A DNA stretch of 64,000 bases from Lepiota brunneoincarnata (Eukaryota > Basidiomycota > Agaricomycetes > Agaricales > Agaricaceae): assembly GCA_023014365.1 (NCBI GenBank), contig JAEBUN010000002.1:3100001-3164000 (forward strand), in the 5' to 3' direction. A model generated the notes under the pieces. The model was not told the origin of the DNA, ran no database searches, and saw only the letters and a program-made list of their open reading frames with translations. Below are positions 1-12,539 of the stretch, piece by piece; the stretch's first letter is position 1, and each line of letters starts with the position of its first letter. Position numbers and translations under genes: made by a program.

Positions 1-2765
1 GATTTCTCCACTCCGAGGATTGAACGTCGACATGACAACCCTCACCCCGTCCGTCTTTGATGCCCTAGCTATTAAAACACCCCACCTTCAAAATACGGTC
101 GCGAGCAGCACCTCGCACACCAACCTCCTCAATGGACGAAGTCGAGAAGAATATATAGGAGAAAGTGTCAAATATCCTGTCGCTCTCAGTAATGCGCTGA
201 CACCATGTAATTCTCGCATTTAGTTTTTTTTGCCTCTACACCTTCTATGGACCCGATTCTCGGGCTACGGACTTGGGCATAAAGGCGGGCATTGATTTAT
301 GGGTGCTATTTCGTACCATCAGTACGTATATTGCAGCCCCCTTGGGTTCCGCAGCCCGCGCCCGCAAGTGCAGGTGAGACAATTATATCTCGTATAGGAT
401 CGCGGACGTGATCCCGCGACTTGAGAGTGCTATATCACCTTTGCTAGGCAAGGCCAGCCCCTCAAATTGCGGTTGTTCTGACATGGGAAAGAGTGTGGAA
501 CTTGAGTCTTGAGAGGGTGTGATACCTGATGCCCGAGCGCTGCCAGACGCCTGCGACTTGCTGACAGGAGGTTCGAGTGCCGTCAACGAAGTATGAAGGG
601 ATCTGACGATGGTCACCTGTTTCCTCCGTATCAGGTGGTGATTGTGCCCGAAGGGCATAAAGTCGGTTGAGTGGGGAAAGAGCATTCAGATATTTGGAAC
701 CTACAACATGACCGAGTTTATTCTCGAGGATTCTGAACTGCTTCATTTTTATAGTACAACGAATCAACCGCATGTGAACTTGGAGCTGGAGTCATCAAGG
801 AAACTTGTGCCAAAACTAACGGTAATCATTTAGGCAGGTCTGATATTGAAGTGGATCTGACGGGCCTGGATGTCCTGTCCAGGCTTGACTATGATCTGGT
901 GCCCAAAAACAAGTTATTCAACGATCTGGCTGAAACTCCGAGACACGCCGAATTACTTACGACTGGTCCAATCCCAGGCTTATGTCTTCACCAGTGGCAG
1001 GGCCTAACTCTAGGAGCAGCACAAGGCATGATCAACAACATGTATGCTATATCCATTCCACGGAGCAACCCACTCGTAGGTATCGGCCACAGTCAGGGTG
1101 AGTACCCACTGGTATTCCGAGTCGGACCAAGTAAGCTGAGTGTCCGGGTCAGAACCCTAAGTCCAACTTTGGTAAGGGAAGTTGCACCTGGGTGTGGAAT
1201 ATCAATGTCGTGGGCTGACCTTTAACGCGACAAAATGGTTATCGGGTCCAGTAATGGTGACAATGGTGGGTTCAAGATCAGGAGGCGGATTAACAGTTAA
1301 TTTCTGATAGAAAATGGGATGAGTGCGATACTGGAACTTCTCCTAGTGGGTGGGCACGCAGCGGCTTTGTCAGGAAGAGAATTCTTGCCCTTGGCTGTCG
1401 TGACGACATTGCCCGGGCTTTCTCCTTGAGCGGTGAGAAAGAATATCGTGTTGGCGCTCATGATAGCATATGATTTAGGGCATGGCGATATGGGACGATG
1501 TGGGATGTGTTGAGCAAGTTCACTTTGCAGGGAGGGTTGCGAGCCTAGGGGAGCTGGAGGTATCGAGACAAGTGAGAGCATTTATATACCTTTCTCCGAC
1601 CCGTACTAACCTCGAATAGCTTTGCACTGCACTCATCGAATCCATGTTTTATTTAGAGGTATGGTACATGTTCCGTCGGATGATTCCCTTCACTTAGCGC
1701 CATCCAATGTTCAAATAGGACCCCGACTACATCCCAGCAAATGTCACTGGTCAGGGCCAGATCTGGTTGGAAGCCAAACAGCCGAGACAATGCCCCTTGG
1801 TAGGATATGCGCATATAGGGGAAATCAATCTCTATAGGCGCATAGAGCACCTGGATCCTCAAACATGGATTCTTCGCTCGGGTGGGAAGTCAATATCTTC
1901 GTTGGTCGATTCAGCTTTAGGTCGCGGATTTGTCTTAGGAAAGTTCATTATCAGAAACGGAAAAATGTGGTTGAGAGCACAGGGGCACCATTAGATGGCT
2001 TCCTAGATACCGGGTATAACCTGGGACGAAGCTTGAAAGTTCCGGGGTCCACCAAGTTTTGGTGGCGCAGGTTCGAAGGAACCCGAACAAATTGAAGGTA
2101 TGATATTTCCAGCATTTCATATGCACGTCGATGGATGAGTTGGCTGACGCCCTGATGTGAAGCTGCAATCTGCAGTGTGTTGGCTCGTCCTCAGCATGAT
2201 CGAGTCCTTGCGCACAGAGCTTGATAATGACATCAACATCATCGCCAGATCACATGACAATTAGCCAGCCAGTTTTGCGGACGAGGGTTCTGTCGGACTC
2301 CTAGACCCAGCGTGGCTTGGAGAGTGTCCGATAAGTATCAGAAGCTTATTCAATTACAAGCAGATTCCTGGATTTGAGAACCTTGGCTTGCCGAGCAAGA
2401 GTACATCCTTCGACGAGACAAATTATGGAGCGTGTCCAGTAGTCCGTTTCAGATTACTCAAGGAATGAGAAAGGAACTCTGACAGCACGGTGATACGGTC
2501 AAGTGTCGAGGTTGCCTTGTTGGCGCGCATCATCTAGTGTGTGTACTGAAACATACCAGCTTTGTGCTCCTATTAGAGAACTACTGTATGCAGCTGATGA
2601 ACGGCAACCATGAATGCTTTCCGAGTGCTTATTATTAACGAGATGTAGTATGATGACAACAATGACTGACTTTCTGAGGTCCTCGTTCAATTTCACCGAT
2701 ATCAAGATCACATAACATATAACTGGCCAGTCAATTTCGGACCCCTGTTCGTGAACAAGGGCAGA
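1..2765. repeat. Array unit A (truncated, subtype 2)
   Basis: This is the first recognisable copy of the array. It is probably cut by the window edge. Its first 400 bp match the start of unit H (about 35610) and partly unit G (about 30350), not the coilin-like module that precedes the small gene in units B to E. The small gene of this copy is a pseudogene at 830-1483. After its promoter the unit runs to about 2750 and then jumps directly into the start of unit B, so the middle block present in C, D and E is missing. The remaining sequence shows no convincing gene. Confidence 0.75.
830..1483 (-). pseudogene. Array small-protein gene, copy A (decayed)
   Basis: This aligns over its whole length with the intact five-exon copies B and C but is broken. 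The family start is followed two codons later by a stop because of a small indel; translation could only restart at an internal ATG near 1461 (MSANTIFFLTAQGES). The acceptor before exon 3, CTCAG in the intact copies, has lost its AG. Exon 4 carries an insertion and a deletion that remove the conserved DLYWFDKFG segment. Exon 5 is still open (IIVKPGQDIQARQ...). The upstream TATA box near 1579-1592 survives. This is a dead family member; the alignment is clear. Confidence 0.75.
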
Positions 2766-3343
2766 AGATGGGCAATAATCGTACAACCACGGTGATTCAT
2801 ATGATCCCACCTACGGTGACGACTACATTATCCCATGATGATCCAGAAGACTAAGGTTATGCGGGTGAAATGAGGGAGGGTGACCAACCTCAGTCCTCTG
2901 TGCCAATCTCCTTGGACCTCAGCACAAACACGACTGCTTCGTTCGACTGGAGTAAGGCGGAAAGGTCTTAGGATGCAAGTCCAAAGTTCACGCGAAAGGA
3001 GGATTTGAAAGAATGGGACATAATAAGCTGGAAAGTAAGGTACTGCTTTCCTCGGCCAATCCATCTCATAGCCTGACGAACCCCCATACGATAAAGCCTA
3101 GACATCCGTCCCAGACGCTCATGCCAAAAAATACTGCTCATTGCTGCTCAGGTCATCCAGTTCCCCTCCGTCGCCACTGGGGAGGTTCAGCGCTTGCTCA
3201 GACCTGTTGATCCTCACTCCCAGTTCTCGGACTTCCATGCGCCTGTCAGCGTGGATGAGTGTAGGGCAGAGATGGAACTACATCAATGGAATCACATACA
3301 GTTCTCGGATTAGCGTATTCTGCTCCCGTATGGACAACTATAG
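2766..3343 (+). pseudogene. Coilin-like 3' remnant (unit B)
   Basis: Read across frames, the plus strand spells a hydrophilic C-terminal domain: DWSKAE near 2950, EDLKEWDIISWKV near 3000-3040, then VQRLLRPVDPHSQFSDFHAP and AEMELHQWNHIQFSD up to about 3313. Units D and E repeat parts of it. The pattern of an acidic stretch, 'DxKEGDIIxWKV' and a terminal WDxI-like segment resembles the Tudor-like C-terminal domain of fungal coilin, a Cajal-body scaffold. Stops and frame changes interrupt it. Family identity is inference; the homology between units is seen directly. Confidence 0.4.
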
Positions 3344-3947
3344 GAAGGATACCCATACTGTTCAGGCTCAGTAATCATTGAACATTCAAATTCGCTCCCG
3401 CACTTGTTCGCTTCCCCATCCCCTCTACTCCCCCCCTGGGTCCACAGCTCGCACCTGCAAGCGCAGGCGAGACAATTACATTCGGTATGGGACCACGAAC
3501 ATGCTCCTATAACTTGAGAGTGCTATATCACCTTTGCCAAGCAAGGGTCAGCTCCTCCAATTATGGTCGTTCTGACATGGGGAACAGTGTGGAACTTGAG
3601 AAAGCGATAGCCTGATGCCTACTAAGCCCAATACTCATGGGCGCTGCCAGACACCTGTGACTTGCCGACAGGTGGTCGAGCGCCCTCAGCGAAGTATGAA
3701 GCTACAATAAGGGATGGAGGGGTGGTCACCTGTTTCTTCGATATCAGATGGTGATTGTGCCCGGAATGGCAAAAGGTCGGTGGCGGTTGGAGTAGGGGTA
3801 ATCAGAAGTTTGGAACGTACAACACAATCGAGTTTATTTTCGAGGATTCTGAACTGCTTTATTTTTATAGTACAACGAATCAATCACACGTGAACTTGAA
3901 GCTAAAGACATCGGAGAAACTCGCGCCAAAACCGACATTGACAGTAA

Positions 3948-4610
3948 TCAATCATTCTGGGGGAAGAAATCAAAGTAGCCTTCAGGGGCCTGAATGTCCC
4001 GTCCAGGCTTGACTATGACCTAGTACCCAAGCAAAAAGCTATTTAATCACATGGCAGAAACTCCGAGACATGCAGAGTTACTTACGATTGGTCCAATCCC
4101 AAACTTATCGAACCAGTAGAGGTCTTCACCAGTGGCAGGCCTAACTCTAGGAGTAGCACCAGGGAGTGATCAACCACATGTATGCTATATTCATTCCACG
4201 AGGCAACTTACTCGTAGGACCCGGACGCAGTCCGGGTGACTACCCAACGGTATTCGTCCTGAGACCAGGTAAGGTGAGTGTCCGGGTCAGAACTCTAAGC
4301 CCGATTTTGGTAAGAGAATCCGGTGTGGAATATTAATGCCGTTGGGCTGACCTGTATTGCGACGAAAAAGCCTTTGGGTCCTTGAATGGTAACAATGTTG
4401 GGGTGGTTAGAACTCAGACCCGGAGTGACAGTTAAAGCCTGAGTGAAAAAGAGGATGAATGTGACACTGGAACTACTAATGGGTGGCACGCACGGCGTTG
4501 GCAGGAATAGTGTCCGCTCCATTGACCGTCCTGACGTCGTTGCCGGGTGCTTCTCCTTCATGGGTGAGGTAGTATTTCGTGTTAGCGCTTGGGATCAGGT
4601 ATGCAGCCAT
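3948..4610 (-). CDS. Array small-protein gene, copy B (5 exons, 125 aa)
   Basis: Exons 4494-4610, 4352-4438, 4212-4258, 4086-4140 and 3948-4019 splice to 378 nt, that is 125 residues plus TGA. All four introns (55, 93, 71 and 66 bp) are GT-AG and the phases agree. The protein starts MAAYLIPSANTKYYL, continues with ALTVTPG and PNIVTIQGPKGFFVAIQ, then RWVVTRTASGSYE, GEDLYWFDKFGIGP and VIVKPGRDIQAPEGYF. There is no signal peptide, membrane segment or cysteine pair, so a cytosolic protein is likely. Short alternating hydrophobic strands separated by G/P/N turns suggest an all-beta fold. The closest pattern I can think of is the fungal beta-trefoil group (ricin-B-like lectins, mycocypin or I66 protease inhibitors), but it is shorter than most and the match is only suggestive. 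The start lies about 95 bp downstream of a TATA box. The same structure recurs in seven other units. Confidence 0.75.
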
Positions 4611-4700
4611 GGTGATGTGAGGTGGTGAGAGGCGTTGAAAAGGTTCAGTTCGCAGGGAGGGTTGAGAGCCTAGGGAGCTGGAGATATAGAGACAACTGGG

Positions 4701-4714
4701 AGCATTTATATACC
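4701..4714 (-). promoter_or_regulatory. TATA box of small gene copy B
   Basis: On the minus strand the sequence reads GGTATATAAATGCT-like and sits about 95 bp upstream of the ATG at 4610. The same element sits at the same distance in copies A, C, E, H and, slightly altered, D and G. This supports real transcription on the minus strand. Confidence 0.6.
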
Positions 4715-5382
4715 GTTATCCGACCGTACTAACCCCAAAGCCTGCACTGCACTTATCGAATCTATGCTCTATTTGGAGATACGTACATGTTCCGTCGGAC
4801 GACTCCTTTCGTTAGCGAAGAATCTGGCATCCAATATTCAAATGGGACCCCGGCTACACCCTCAAAGGTCATCAGGGCCCGATCTGGTTGGAAGCCAAAC
4901 GGCCGACCCAATTCTGAGCAACGCCTCTCAGGAGGATATGCGCATAGAGAAGGAATCTGTGCACCGAATACCTGGACTCTCAAATATGGATTCTTCACTT
5001 GGGTGGGGGGTTACGTGCTCTGCGGGGGTAAACGACATTGATGCTGACGGTAGCGGTACTATCTTCGTTGGTCGGTTCAACTCTTAGGTCGTTAGGAAAT
5101 GTTCATTCAACCTCAGAAAGGACAAATATAATTGAGAGCATGGGGGATCATTAGATGGCTTCCTAGATAATCTGGGGCGAATCTTGAAAGTTCCAGGGTC
5201 CATCAAATTTTGGTGGCGCGGGGAGTTCGAGAGAACCTGAAAAAATTGTAGGCAAAAATTTCCAACTTTTCATGTGCACGTCGATAGATAAGCTGTCTGA
5301 CAACCTGCCATGAAACTGCAATCAACAGTGTGTGGCTCGTTCTCAGCATCATCGAGCCCTTGCGTACAAAGTTTGATAATGA

Positions 5383-5700
5383 TGGGGGGACTTATGCGGG
5401 TTTCGCCTTGCGAAGGGGCTCATCAGAGGGCTTAACCGCTGTCCTAACCCGCCTTGGCTCGTGTAGCGACAGAATTAGACTACCTAGCTTAGGGTGGCTG
5501 TGGGGGAGTATGAATCAAATATATTAGTTGCCCGAGATAGAATAGGGGTGGGCCTGGGGCACGGCACCTGATGAGAGGCCCGATTTTTCGTCTGTGTGTC
5601 TGTGTGTGATCCCTTAGCCAGATCCTTACTTAGGCATCAGGCCGGCCGTCTCTGAAGATAGGGCAGCAAGCTGCGAAAGTGTGATTGAACCAAGATGGAC
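5383..5700. other. Novel block replacing array sequence in unit B
   Basis: Unit B matches C, D and E up to about 5380 and again from about 5700 (the CTGCTCTGCCGATTAGAAGA region). The intervening 310 bp have no counterpart in the other units, while about 950 bp of array sequence are missing. I see no terminal repeats, no open frame of note and no tRNA. It may be filler captured during a deletion or a relic of an unrelated element. Confidence 0.45.
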
Positions 5701-7189
5701 TGATTACCTGCTCTGCCGATTAGAAGACTCTGGTTGGGTAATTCATTCCTGCTTGCTAGCTTGGTGTTTGGTGCGAGTGTTCTGATGAGGAATTGCATCC
5801 TGTTCCATAAACCCTTCTGATCTCGTGAACCACCTTGCAGGTTCCACGGCGGAGATGACAGAAGCACTGGGGGTGGTGCGTGGTGATGCCATAGCCTGAC
5901 AAGTTGAATGCACTGTCAACAAATACCGTACAAGAATGATCCTGTCAGGAAACTTGGATTTTTATTACACATACGATGATATCAACATAAACATATATTA
6001 GAACTTTATCTAACAATAGCCCAACGGTTTGGTACTGTGCGACTCCGGCAACTTCGACTTTCAGTGCGGGAGGCTAAGGTTGATTGGTACGAGTGCTATT
6101 GGTGTAGGAGTATGGACAGCATAGTGCTTTCCAGCTCACCGGCAGAGCACAGGACTCGTGCCCACTCAAGTCGGGCATTGCTTCCGACTGTCATGCTCCA
6201 ACCTTTTTCACTTCACTTGGCTACGCGGGCTGTTATGGCCTCTAGCCTGCTTCACTTACCCATATGATGGGCAGATGAACGTATCTCATATTTCTGTGCA
6301 GAGACCACTGCATACGCGAAGTTCTGGGAGTGTAGTGTTACGGCAGATAAAGTCAGTCGCTGACTCGCGTCGAGTTCCGCTGACTGTAGCCAGGCCAGGA
6401 GGAAGTTTGTTTGCAAGGTTCCATGGTAGAAGCTGGTCGGAAGTCCCGTGGTGATCCTGTCCTACGGCGGCTGATGACCATATCAAGATAGCGTGGCAAC
6501 CGTGGTCTTTGCGCATCGCACGAACCCTTCTTGCTGTACAGTCCGCGAAACAGCACAGGGTACCTGTTCTTCCACAGGAAACACCAGGAGTGTGTGAAAC
6601 CTGAAACATGTTTGGCGCTTGTAAGTGATCGACCGATTTACATTGGGGCCTGCCGCAACAAGGAATGGACGCCACCTGTCGGGAAGGTTACGGGGAACCC
6701 CCCTGGACGCTCTTCATATGTTATGAGTACCGAACGCCACCCGATATGACATGCTACACCTCGTTTAGCCTCACACAAGGTTGGACGAATTGCCTGCGAC
6801 AGCCTGGCATACAGTACGGGAAATATTTTAGGACGGAACACAATCAATTCTGACAGACACTTTACCCCAGGATCTCCTCATCGCATGGCGGGGGCCATTT
6901 TTCGGGTTTGGTTATGCCAACTCGTCCGCCGCCAAACACACAGTCGAAGGACTATAAATTCTGCCTCCTTTGAGTTTATTGAATCTGATGCTCTCTCCAG
7001 TGGTCTGCCCTGGAGAACCCCAAGCACCTTTCTCTGACCATCTGGAGCTCGAGTCCCAAGGCTCTTCTAGAAGACACAAGGTCGATTGTTGCCAGTTGCT
7101 CCACTGCCGACGTTCCTATGTCAATCCTTCGTGACATCCTCATCCCCCTTGCTGATTGTGATGCTCAGATCAGCATCGCACTCGGTTTC

Positions 7190-7480
7190 TCCTGTTCCTG
7201 GAAATGAAGAACGGTTTGGCCAGGCACCGATCCTGAGCTACACTGCCGGCTGCTGGTGAGTTTTCCCTCATTCAGGGTTATTCTCTCATTGGTAATGTTG
7301 TCCGTTCTTGTAGGCGACACGAGAGTGCTGAATTCGGGAAAGCAGAAATGCACAGATAAGACTATAAACCCTCAAAGAATGTCAAAGTAAGAGAGGTCAG
7401 AGGAACCAAGAATGAAGATGAAAGTGACTCTTCCTCATTTTCGTCATCGCGTTCTTGTCATCCTCCAACAGCATCCAAAC
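7190..7480 (+). pseudogene. Coilin-like 5' remnant (unit B)
   Basis: This contains the conserved intron 7256-7313 (GTGAG...TTGTAG) followed by a CGACACGAGAGTGCTGAATT exon, homologous to 17233 in unit D (RHKGAEFAEVEMYRW). It breaks off near 7480, where unit C begins, before the serine-rich part is complete. The upstream 'DGDLVH' coding segment present in D and E is not recognisable here. Confidence 0.35.
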
Positions 7481-8165
7481 TTCCAGCTTTTCATGTGTAA
7501 GTTGATGGACAAGTTGTCTGAGGACAGCTTCTCGGATTAGCGCATTCTGCTCCCGTATGGACAACTATAGGAAGTATACCCCATACTGCTCGGGCTCAGG
7601 AATCATTGAACATTCGTAATTCGCTCCCGCACTTGTTCGCTTTTCCATTCCCCCTACACCTCCCTTGGGTCCACAGCTCGCACCCTGCAAGCGCAGGCAG
7701 AGACAATTATATCCGGTATGAGACCACGAACATGATCCTATGACTTGAGAATGCTATATTATCTTTGCCAGGCAAGGTCAGCTCCTCCAATTACGATCGT
7801 TCTGACATGGGGAAAAAGCGTGGGTCTTGAGAGAGTGATACCTGATGCCCGAGCGCTGCCAGATGCCTGTGACTTGCCGACAGGTGGTTCGAGTGCCCTC
7901 AACAGAGTATGAAGAAGCTACAATAAGGGATATAATGATGGTCACTGGTTTCTTCCATATCAGATAGTGATTGTGCCGGAATGGCAAAAAGTCGGTGGCG
8001 GTTGGAGTAGGGGGTAATCAGAAATTTGGAACGTTCAACACAATCGAGTTTATGTTTCGAGGATTCTGAACTGCTTTATTTTTATAGTAAAACGAATCAA
8101 TCACACGTGAACTTGGAGCTGGAGTCACCAAGGAAAACTCGTGCCAAAACCGACATTAACAATAA

Positions 8166-8837
8166 TCAATCATTCCGGGGGTAGAAATTGAAGTAGCCTT
8201 CGGGGGCGTGGATGTCCCGCCCAGGCTTGACTATGACCTAGTACCCAAGCAAAGGTTATTCAACCATCTGGCAGAAACTCTGAGACAGGCCGAGTTACTT
8301 ACAATTGGTCCAATCCCAAACTTGTCGAACCAGTAAAGGTCTTCACCAGTGGCAGGCCTAATTCTGGGAGTAGCACCAGGCAGTGATTAACCACATGTAT
8401 GCTATATTCATTCCACAGAGCAACTTACTCGTAGGACCCGGACGTAGTCCGGGTGACTACCCACTTGTACTCCTTCTGAGACCAGGTAAGGTGAGTGTCC
8501 GGGTCAGAACCCTAAGCCCAAGTTTGGTAAGAGAAGCTGCACCCGGTGTGGAACATTAATGCCGCTTGGGCTGACCTGTATCGCGACATAACAGCCATTG
8601 GGTCCTTGAATGGTGACAATGTTGGGGCCGGCAGAACCCAGACCCGGAGTGACAGTTAAAACCTGAGCGAAAAAGAGGATGAGTGTGACACTGGAACTAC
8701 TCCTAGTGGGTGGTACGCACGCTCTCGGGAGGAATACCATTCGCACCATTAGCCGTCGTGACGACGTTGTTGGGTATCTCTTCGTGAGTGGTGAGGTAGT
8801 ATTCTGTGTTGGCGCTTGGGATCCGGTATGTAGACAT
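8166..8837 (-). CDS. Array small-protein gene, copy C (5 exons, about 125 aa)
   Basis: The five-exon structure is the same as copy B, with every splice site intact and phases consistent. Segments: MSTYRIPSANTEYYLTTHEE, then NVVTTANGANGIPPES; VLTVTPG and PNIVTIQGPNGCYVAIQ; KEYKWVVTRTTSGSYE; PATGEDLYWFDKFGIGPI; VIVKPGRDIHAPEGYFNFY, ending RND-stop at 8166-8168. Differences from copy B cluster in the first exon and the start of exon 2, while the DLYWFDKFGIGPI and VKPGRD parts are unchanged. This suggests constraint on the C-terminal half. No function can be assigned; an all-beta lectin- or inhibitor-like fold is a guess. The TATA box is at about 8930. Confidence 0.72.
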
Positions 8838-8929
8838 GGTGATGTAGGATGGTGAGCGGCGTTGAAAAGGTTCAGTTCGCAGAGAAGGCTGAGAGGCTAG
8901 GGAGGCTGGAGATACAGAGACGACTGAGA

Positions 8930-8943
8930 GCATTTATATACCT
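8930..8943 (-). promoter_or_regulatory. TATA box of small gene copy C
   Basis: GGTATATAAATGCTC on the minus strand lies about 95 bp upstream of the start at 8837. It is embedded in a conserved promoter stretch shared with copies A, B, E and H. Confidence 0.6.
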
Positions 8944-11900
8944 TTCTCTGACTGTACTAACCCCAAAGACCTGCACTGCACTTATCGAATCCATGTTCTA
9001 TTTAGAGGCACGTACGTGTCCCGTCCGGATGATCCCTTTCAGTTAGCAAATAATCTGGCATCCAATATTCAAATGGGACCCCGGCAACACCCCTCAAAGG
9101 TCATCGGGGCTTAATCTGGTTGGAAGCCAAAGGGCCAACCCAATTCTGAACAACGCCTCCCAAGAGGATATGTGCATAGAGAGGGAATCAACTTCTGTAT
9201 GTGGACCAAATAACTGGGCTCTCAAATATGGATTCTTCGCTTGGATAGGGAGTTACGTGCTTTGCAAGGGTAAAGGTCATTGATGTTGACGGTAGCAATG
9301 TTATCTTCTTTGGTCGGTTCAGCTCTCAAGTCGTGGATTTGCTCTAGGCAAAGTTCATTCAGCCTCAGAAAGGACAAATATAGTTGAGAGCATGGGGGAC
9401 CATTAGATGGCTTCCTGGATAATCTGGGACGAATCTTGAAAGTCCCAGGGTCCATCAAGTGCTGGTGGCGCAAGGTTCGAAGGAACCTGAAAAAATTGTA
9501 GGCGAAAAATTTCCAACCTTTGATGTGCATGTCGATAGACCAGTTGTCTGGCGACTTGCCATGAAACTGTAATCAACAGTGTGTTGGCTCGTCCCTCGGC
9601 GTGATAGAGCCCTTGCGCACAGAGCTTGATAATGATGTCGTCAATCGCCAGATCACATGATAATTAGCCAGTCAGATTTTAAAAGCCCCTGTTTGCGAAC
9701 GAGGGTTCTGTCAGACACTTCTAGACCCAGCGTGGCTAGGAGAGTGTTCGATAAGTATTGGAAGATATATTGATCATAAGCCAGATTCCTGGATTTGGGA
9801 ACCCTGGCTTGCCGAGCAATATTACATCCTTCCACTAGGTGATCATGGAGTGTGTTCCAGTACTCCGGCTCAGATTACTCAAGGGATGAGAAAAGGATCC
9901 TCAAAGCATGGCGGATTCCAAAATATTCGGTCAAGTGTCGAGGATGCCTTGTTGGCGCGGCATCATCTAGTGTGTGTACTGAAGCCCACCGCTTTGCGCC
10001 CCTATCGGAGAATTAGTTATGCAGCTGATCAAGCGGCAACCACGAACAAGTGACGAATGGCTCTTGCCGAGTGTTTATTACTAACGAGATGTAATATAGT
10101 GGTAACAAGTGACTGACTTCCTGAGGTCCTCATTCAATTCACCGGGATCACATGATCACTGGCCAGTCAGATTTTGTTCGTGAACAAGGGTTCTTCCTCC
10201 AAAGTCAAGACTTCTAGAACCACTCGCGCACTTTGGCTTCCTTATGGAAGACGTTGGCCGGAAGCGAGGATTGAAGTAATAATATAGGTCTCCTTCAAAT
10301 CTTAACCTTAAACGGTTGGCAGTGTGCGTCAGAATCGGTAGGCGTCAATAATAGGCCGCCACCAAGGAGATAACGAGTTCCTCTGAGGAACAAACCTTAT
10401 CAATGAGCATTCGTCATTCACACCAAAAGTAGGTCTCGTATATGAATGTTCTCAGTTTAAATTGAACCAATAGCTGCTATACTATACAACCAAAAGGCGA
10501 AGAGGTTGGTTCTGTGGGCAGTCGCATGTTTTCATCTCCTCAGTGGGCGAACGTCCCTATTCCGAACTCGCCCTCTTTGCTATGGGATGATTGACTGATT
10601 ATCTGCTCTGCCGATTAGAAGATTCTGGTTGGGTAACTCATCCCTGCTTGCCAGCTTGGTGCTTGGTGCGAGTGTTCTGATGTAGGAATTGCATCCTGTT
10701 ACATAAACCTTTCTGATTTCGTGAACCACCTTGCAAAGTTCCACGGCGGAGATGTCAGAACTTCAGAAGCACTGGAAATAATGCATGGCGGTGCCATAGC
10801 CTGACAAGTCGAATGCACTGTCAACAAATAGCGTACAAGAATGATCCCTGTTAGGAAACTTGGACTTCTATTATAAAAATGACAGTCATAATGGTGCGTG
10901 CATTCCCTTCAATTCAATTCTGTGGGGTCTGAGTTGCCATTGAACCTAGGCAAAGGCTTGACCATGCTTTTCCCTCATAAACGCCGAGCTTCCTAACTCC
11001 CAGATAATCGCTTGAGGTTCACCGAGGGAGGGTGATCAGCATGGACAGCATAGCGCTTTCCAGCTCACCGGCAAAGCACCATATGCGTGCTCCTTCATAG
11101 TCGAGCATCAGGCTCCGGCTGTTATGCTCCAACCTCCTTCACTTCACTGGCTGCGTGATTCTGGGGACGACCAGTCCACTACAGGCCTCTCGTCATGGTC
11201 TAGTGGTGGGCCAACCAAACCCTTTGCCCAACCACGGGCGGTCGCCTACTTCGATTGCCAGAGGCTTATCTGGTGATCGCCAGTTGCCAGATCGTAAAAC
11301 ACTGTTGCGTAGTTCCACCACGACTGATCTATTGATTGTGGAGGAACGCGAGGAACTCATGTTCAAAGTAGTCCTCCTCCCAGAGGTTTCCTTCTCGTCG
11401 GGTAATAGGCGAAACCGACTGTGCAGTCCTGGATTATATTCCTCGCTGACTTATACACAGGCCGAGAAGACGTTTGTCTGTAAGGTTCCGTGATAGAAGC
11501 TGGTCGGAAGCCCCGTGGCGATCCCATCCTACAGTGACTGATGACGCATGGCGACCGTGGTCTTGGCGCATCGCACGGATCCTTCTTGCTGTACAGTCCG
11601 CGAAACAGCACAAGGTACCTGTTCTTCTAAAGAAAACATCAGGGAGCATGTGAAACTTGAAACATGTCTAGCAGCTTGATCGACCGATCTACAATGAACC
11701 TGCCGCAACAAGGAGTGAACGCCATCCATCAGGAAGGTTATGGAGAATCCCCCTGGACTCTCTTCATGTGTTATGAGTACTGGACGCCGCCTGATATGAT
11801 ATTCTACACCCCGTTTAGCCTCACACAAGTTTGGACGAATTACCTGCGGCACTCTGGCACACGGCACGGGTAGTATTTTAGGACCGAACGCGATCGATTC

Positions 11901-12539
11901 TAATGGACACTCTACCCCAGGATCCGTACATAAGGTGGCAGGAGCCATTTTTCGTGCTTGATTGTGCCAAGTTCCAACAACTGTCATGTATCGGTACCCG
12001 TTCCGCTGCCAAAACACACAGTTGAAGGACAATATATTCGGCCTCCCTTGAGTTTATTGAATCTGATACTCCCTCCAGCGGCCCACCTGGAGAACTCCAA
12101 GCACCTTTCGCTGATCATCTGGAGCTCCAGTCCTGAGGCTCTTCTAGAGGACACAAGATCGAATGTTGTCCGGTTGCTTCGCTGCCGACTTTCCTACGTC
12201 AACCCTTCGTGACATACTCATCCTTCTCAAGTACCAGATGCCCGGAGCTGTACCTTGAGGGCATTCCTCCTTGCTGATCAGTGATGCTCGGACCAGCATC
12301 GCATTCGGTTTCTTTTGTTCCTGCCACCTGGCAATGAAGGATGGTTTAGCCAGGTACACATCATGAGCTACACTGCCTAGAACTCCAGCTTGAGGACGAG
12401 ATGAGACTGAGTTTGTGTCTTGCTCAACACTCGTGCACACTGACCTCGCCCTCACTACTCGAACTAATACCAGGGCCTCCACTTGATCAACACAACATTC
12501 ATTGGACTCAGGAATTGAAGCTAGCTCTTATATGAGAAC

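Larger units (their letters stand above)
2766..7515. repeat. Array unit B
   Basis: This unit opens with the 3' part of the plus-strand coilin-like remnant, followed by the intact minus-strand small gene (3948-4610) and its upstream region. At about 5383 it departs from units C-E: roughly 950 bp are replaced by about 310 bp of sequence found nowhere else in the window. It rejoins the array at about 5700 and ends near 7480-7515 in a sequence that resembles the upstream region of the small gene, which marks a recombination joint with unit C. Confidence 0.75.

Noticed and set aside
9465..9490. GGTTCGAAGGAACC near the upstream region of each unit, like a tRNA B-box
   Set aside because: It is simply a short inverted repeat. 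No cloverleaf or A-box can be placed at the right distance in any unit.
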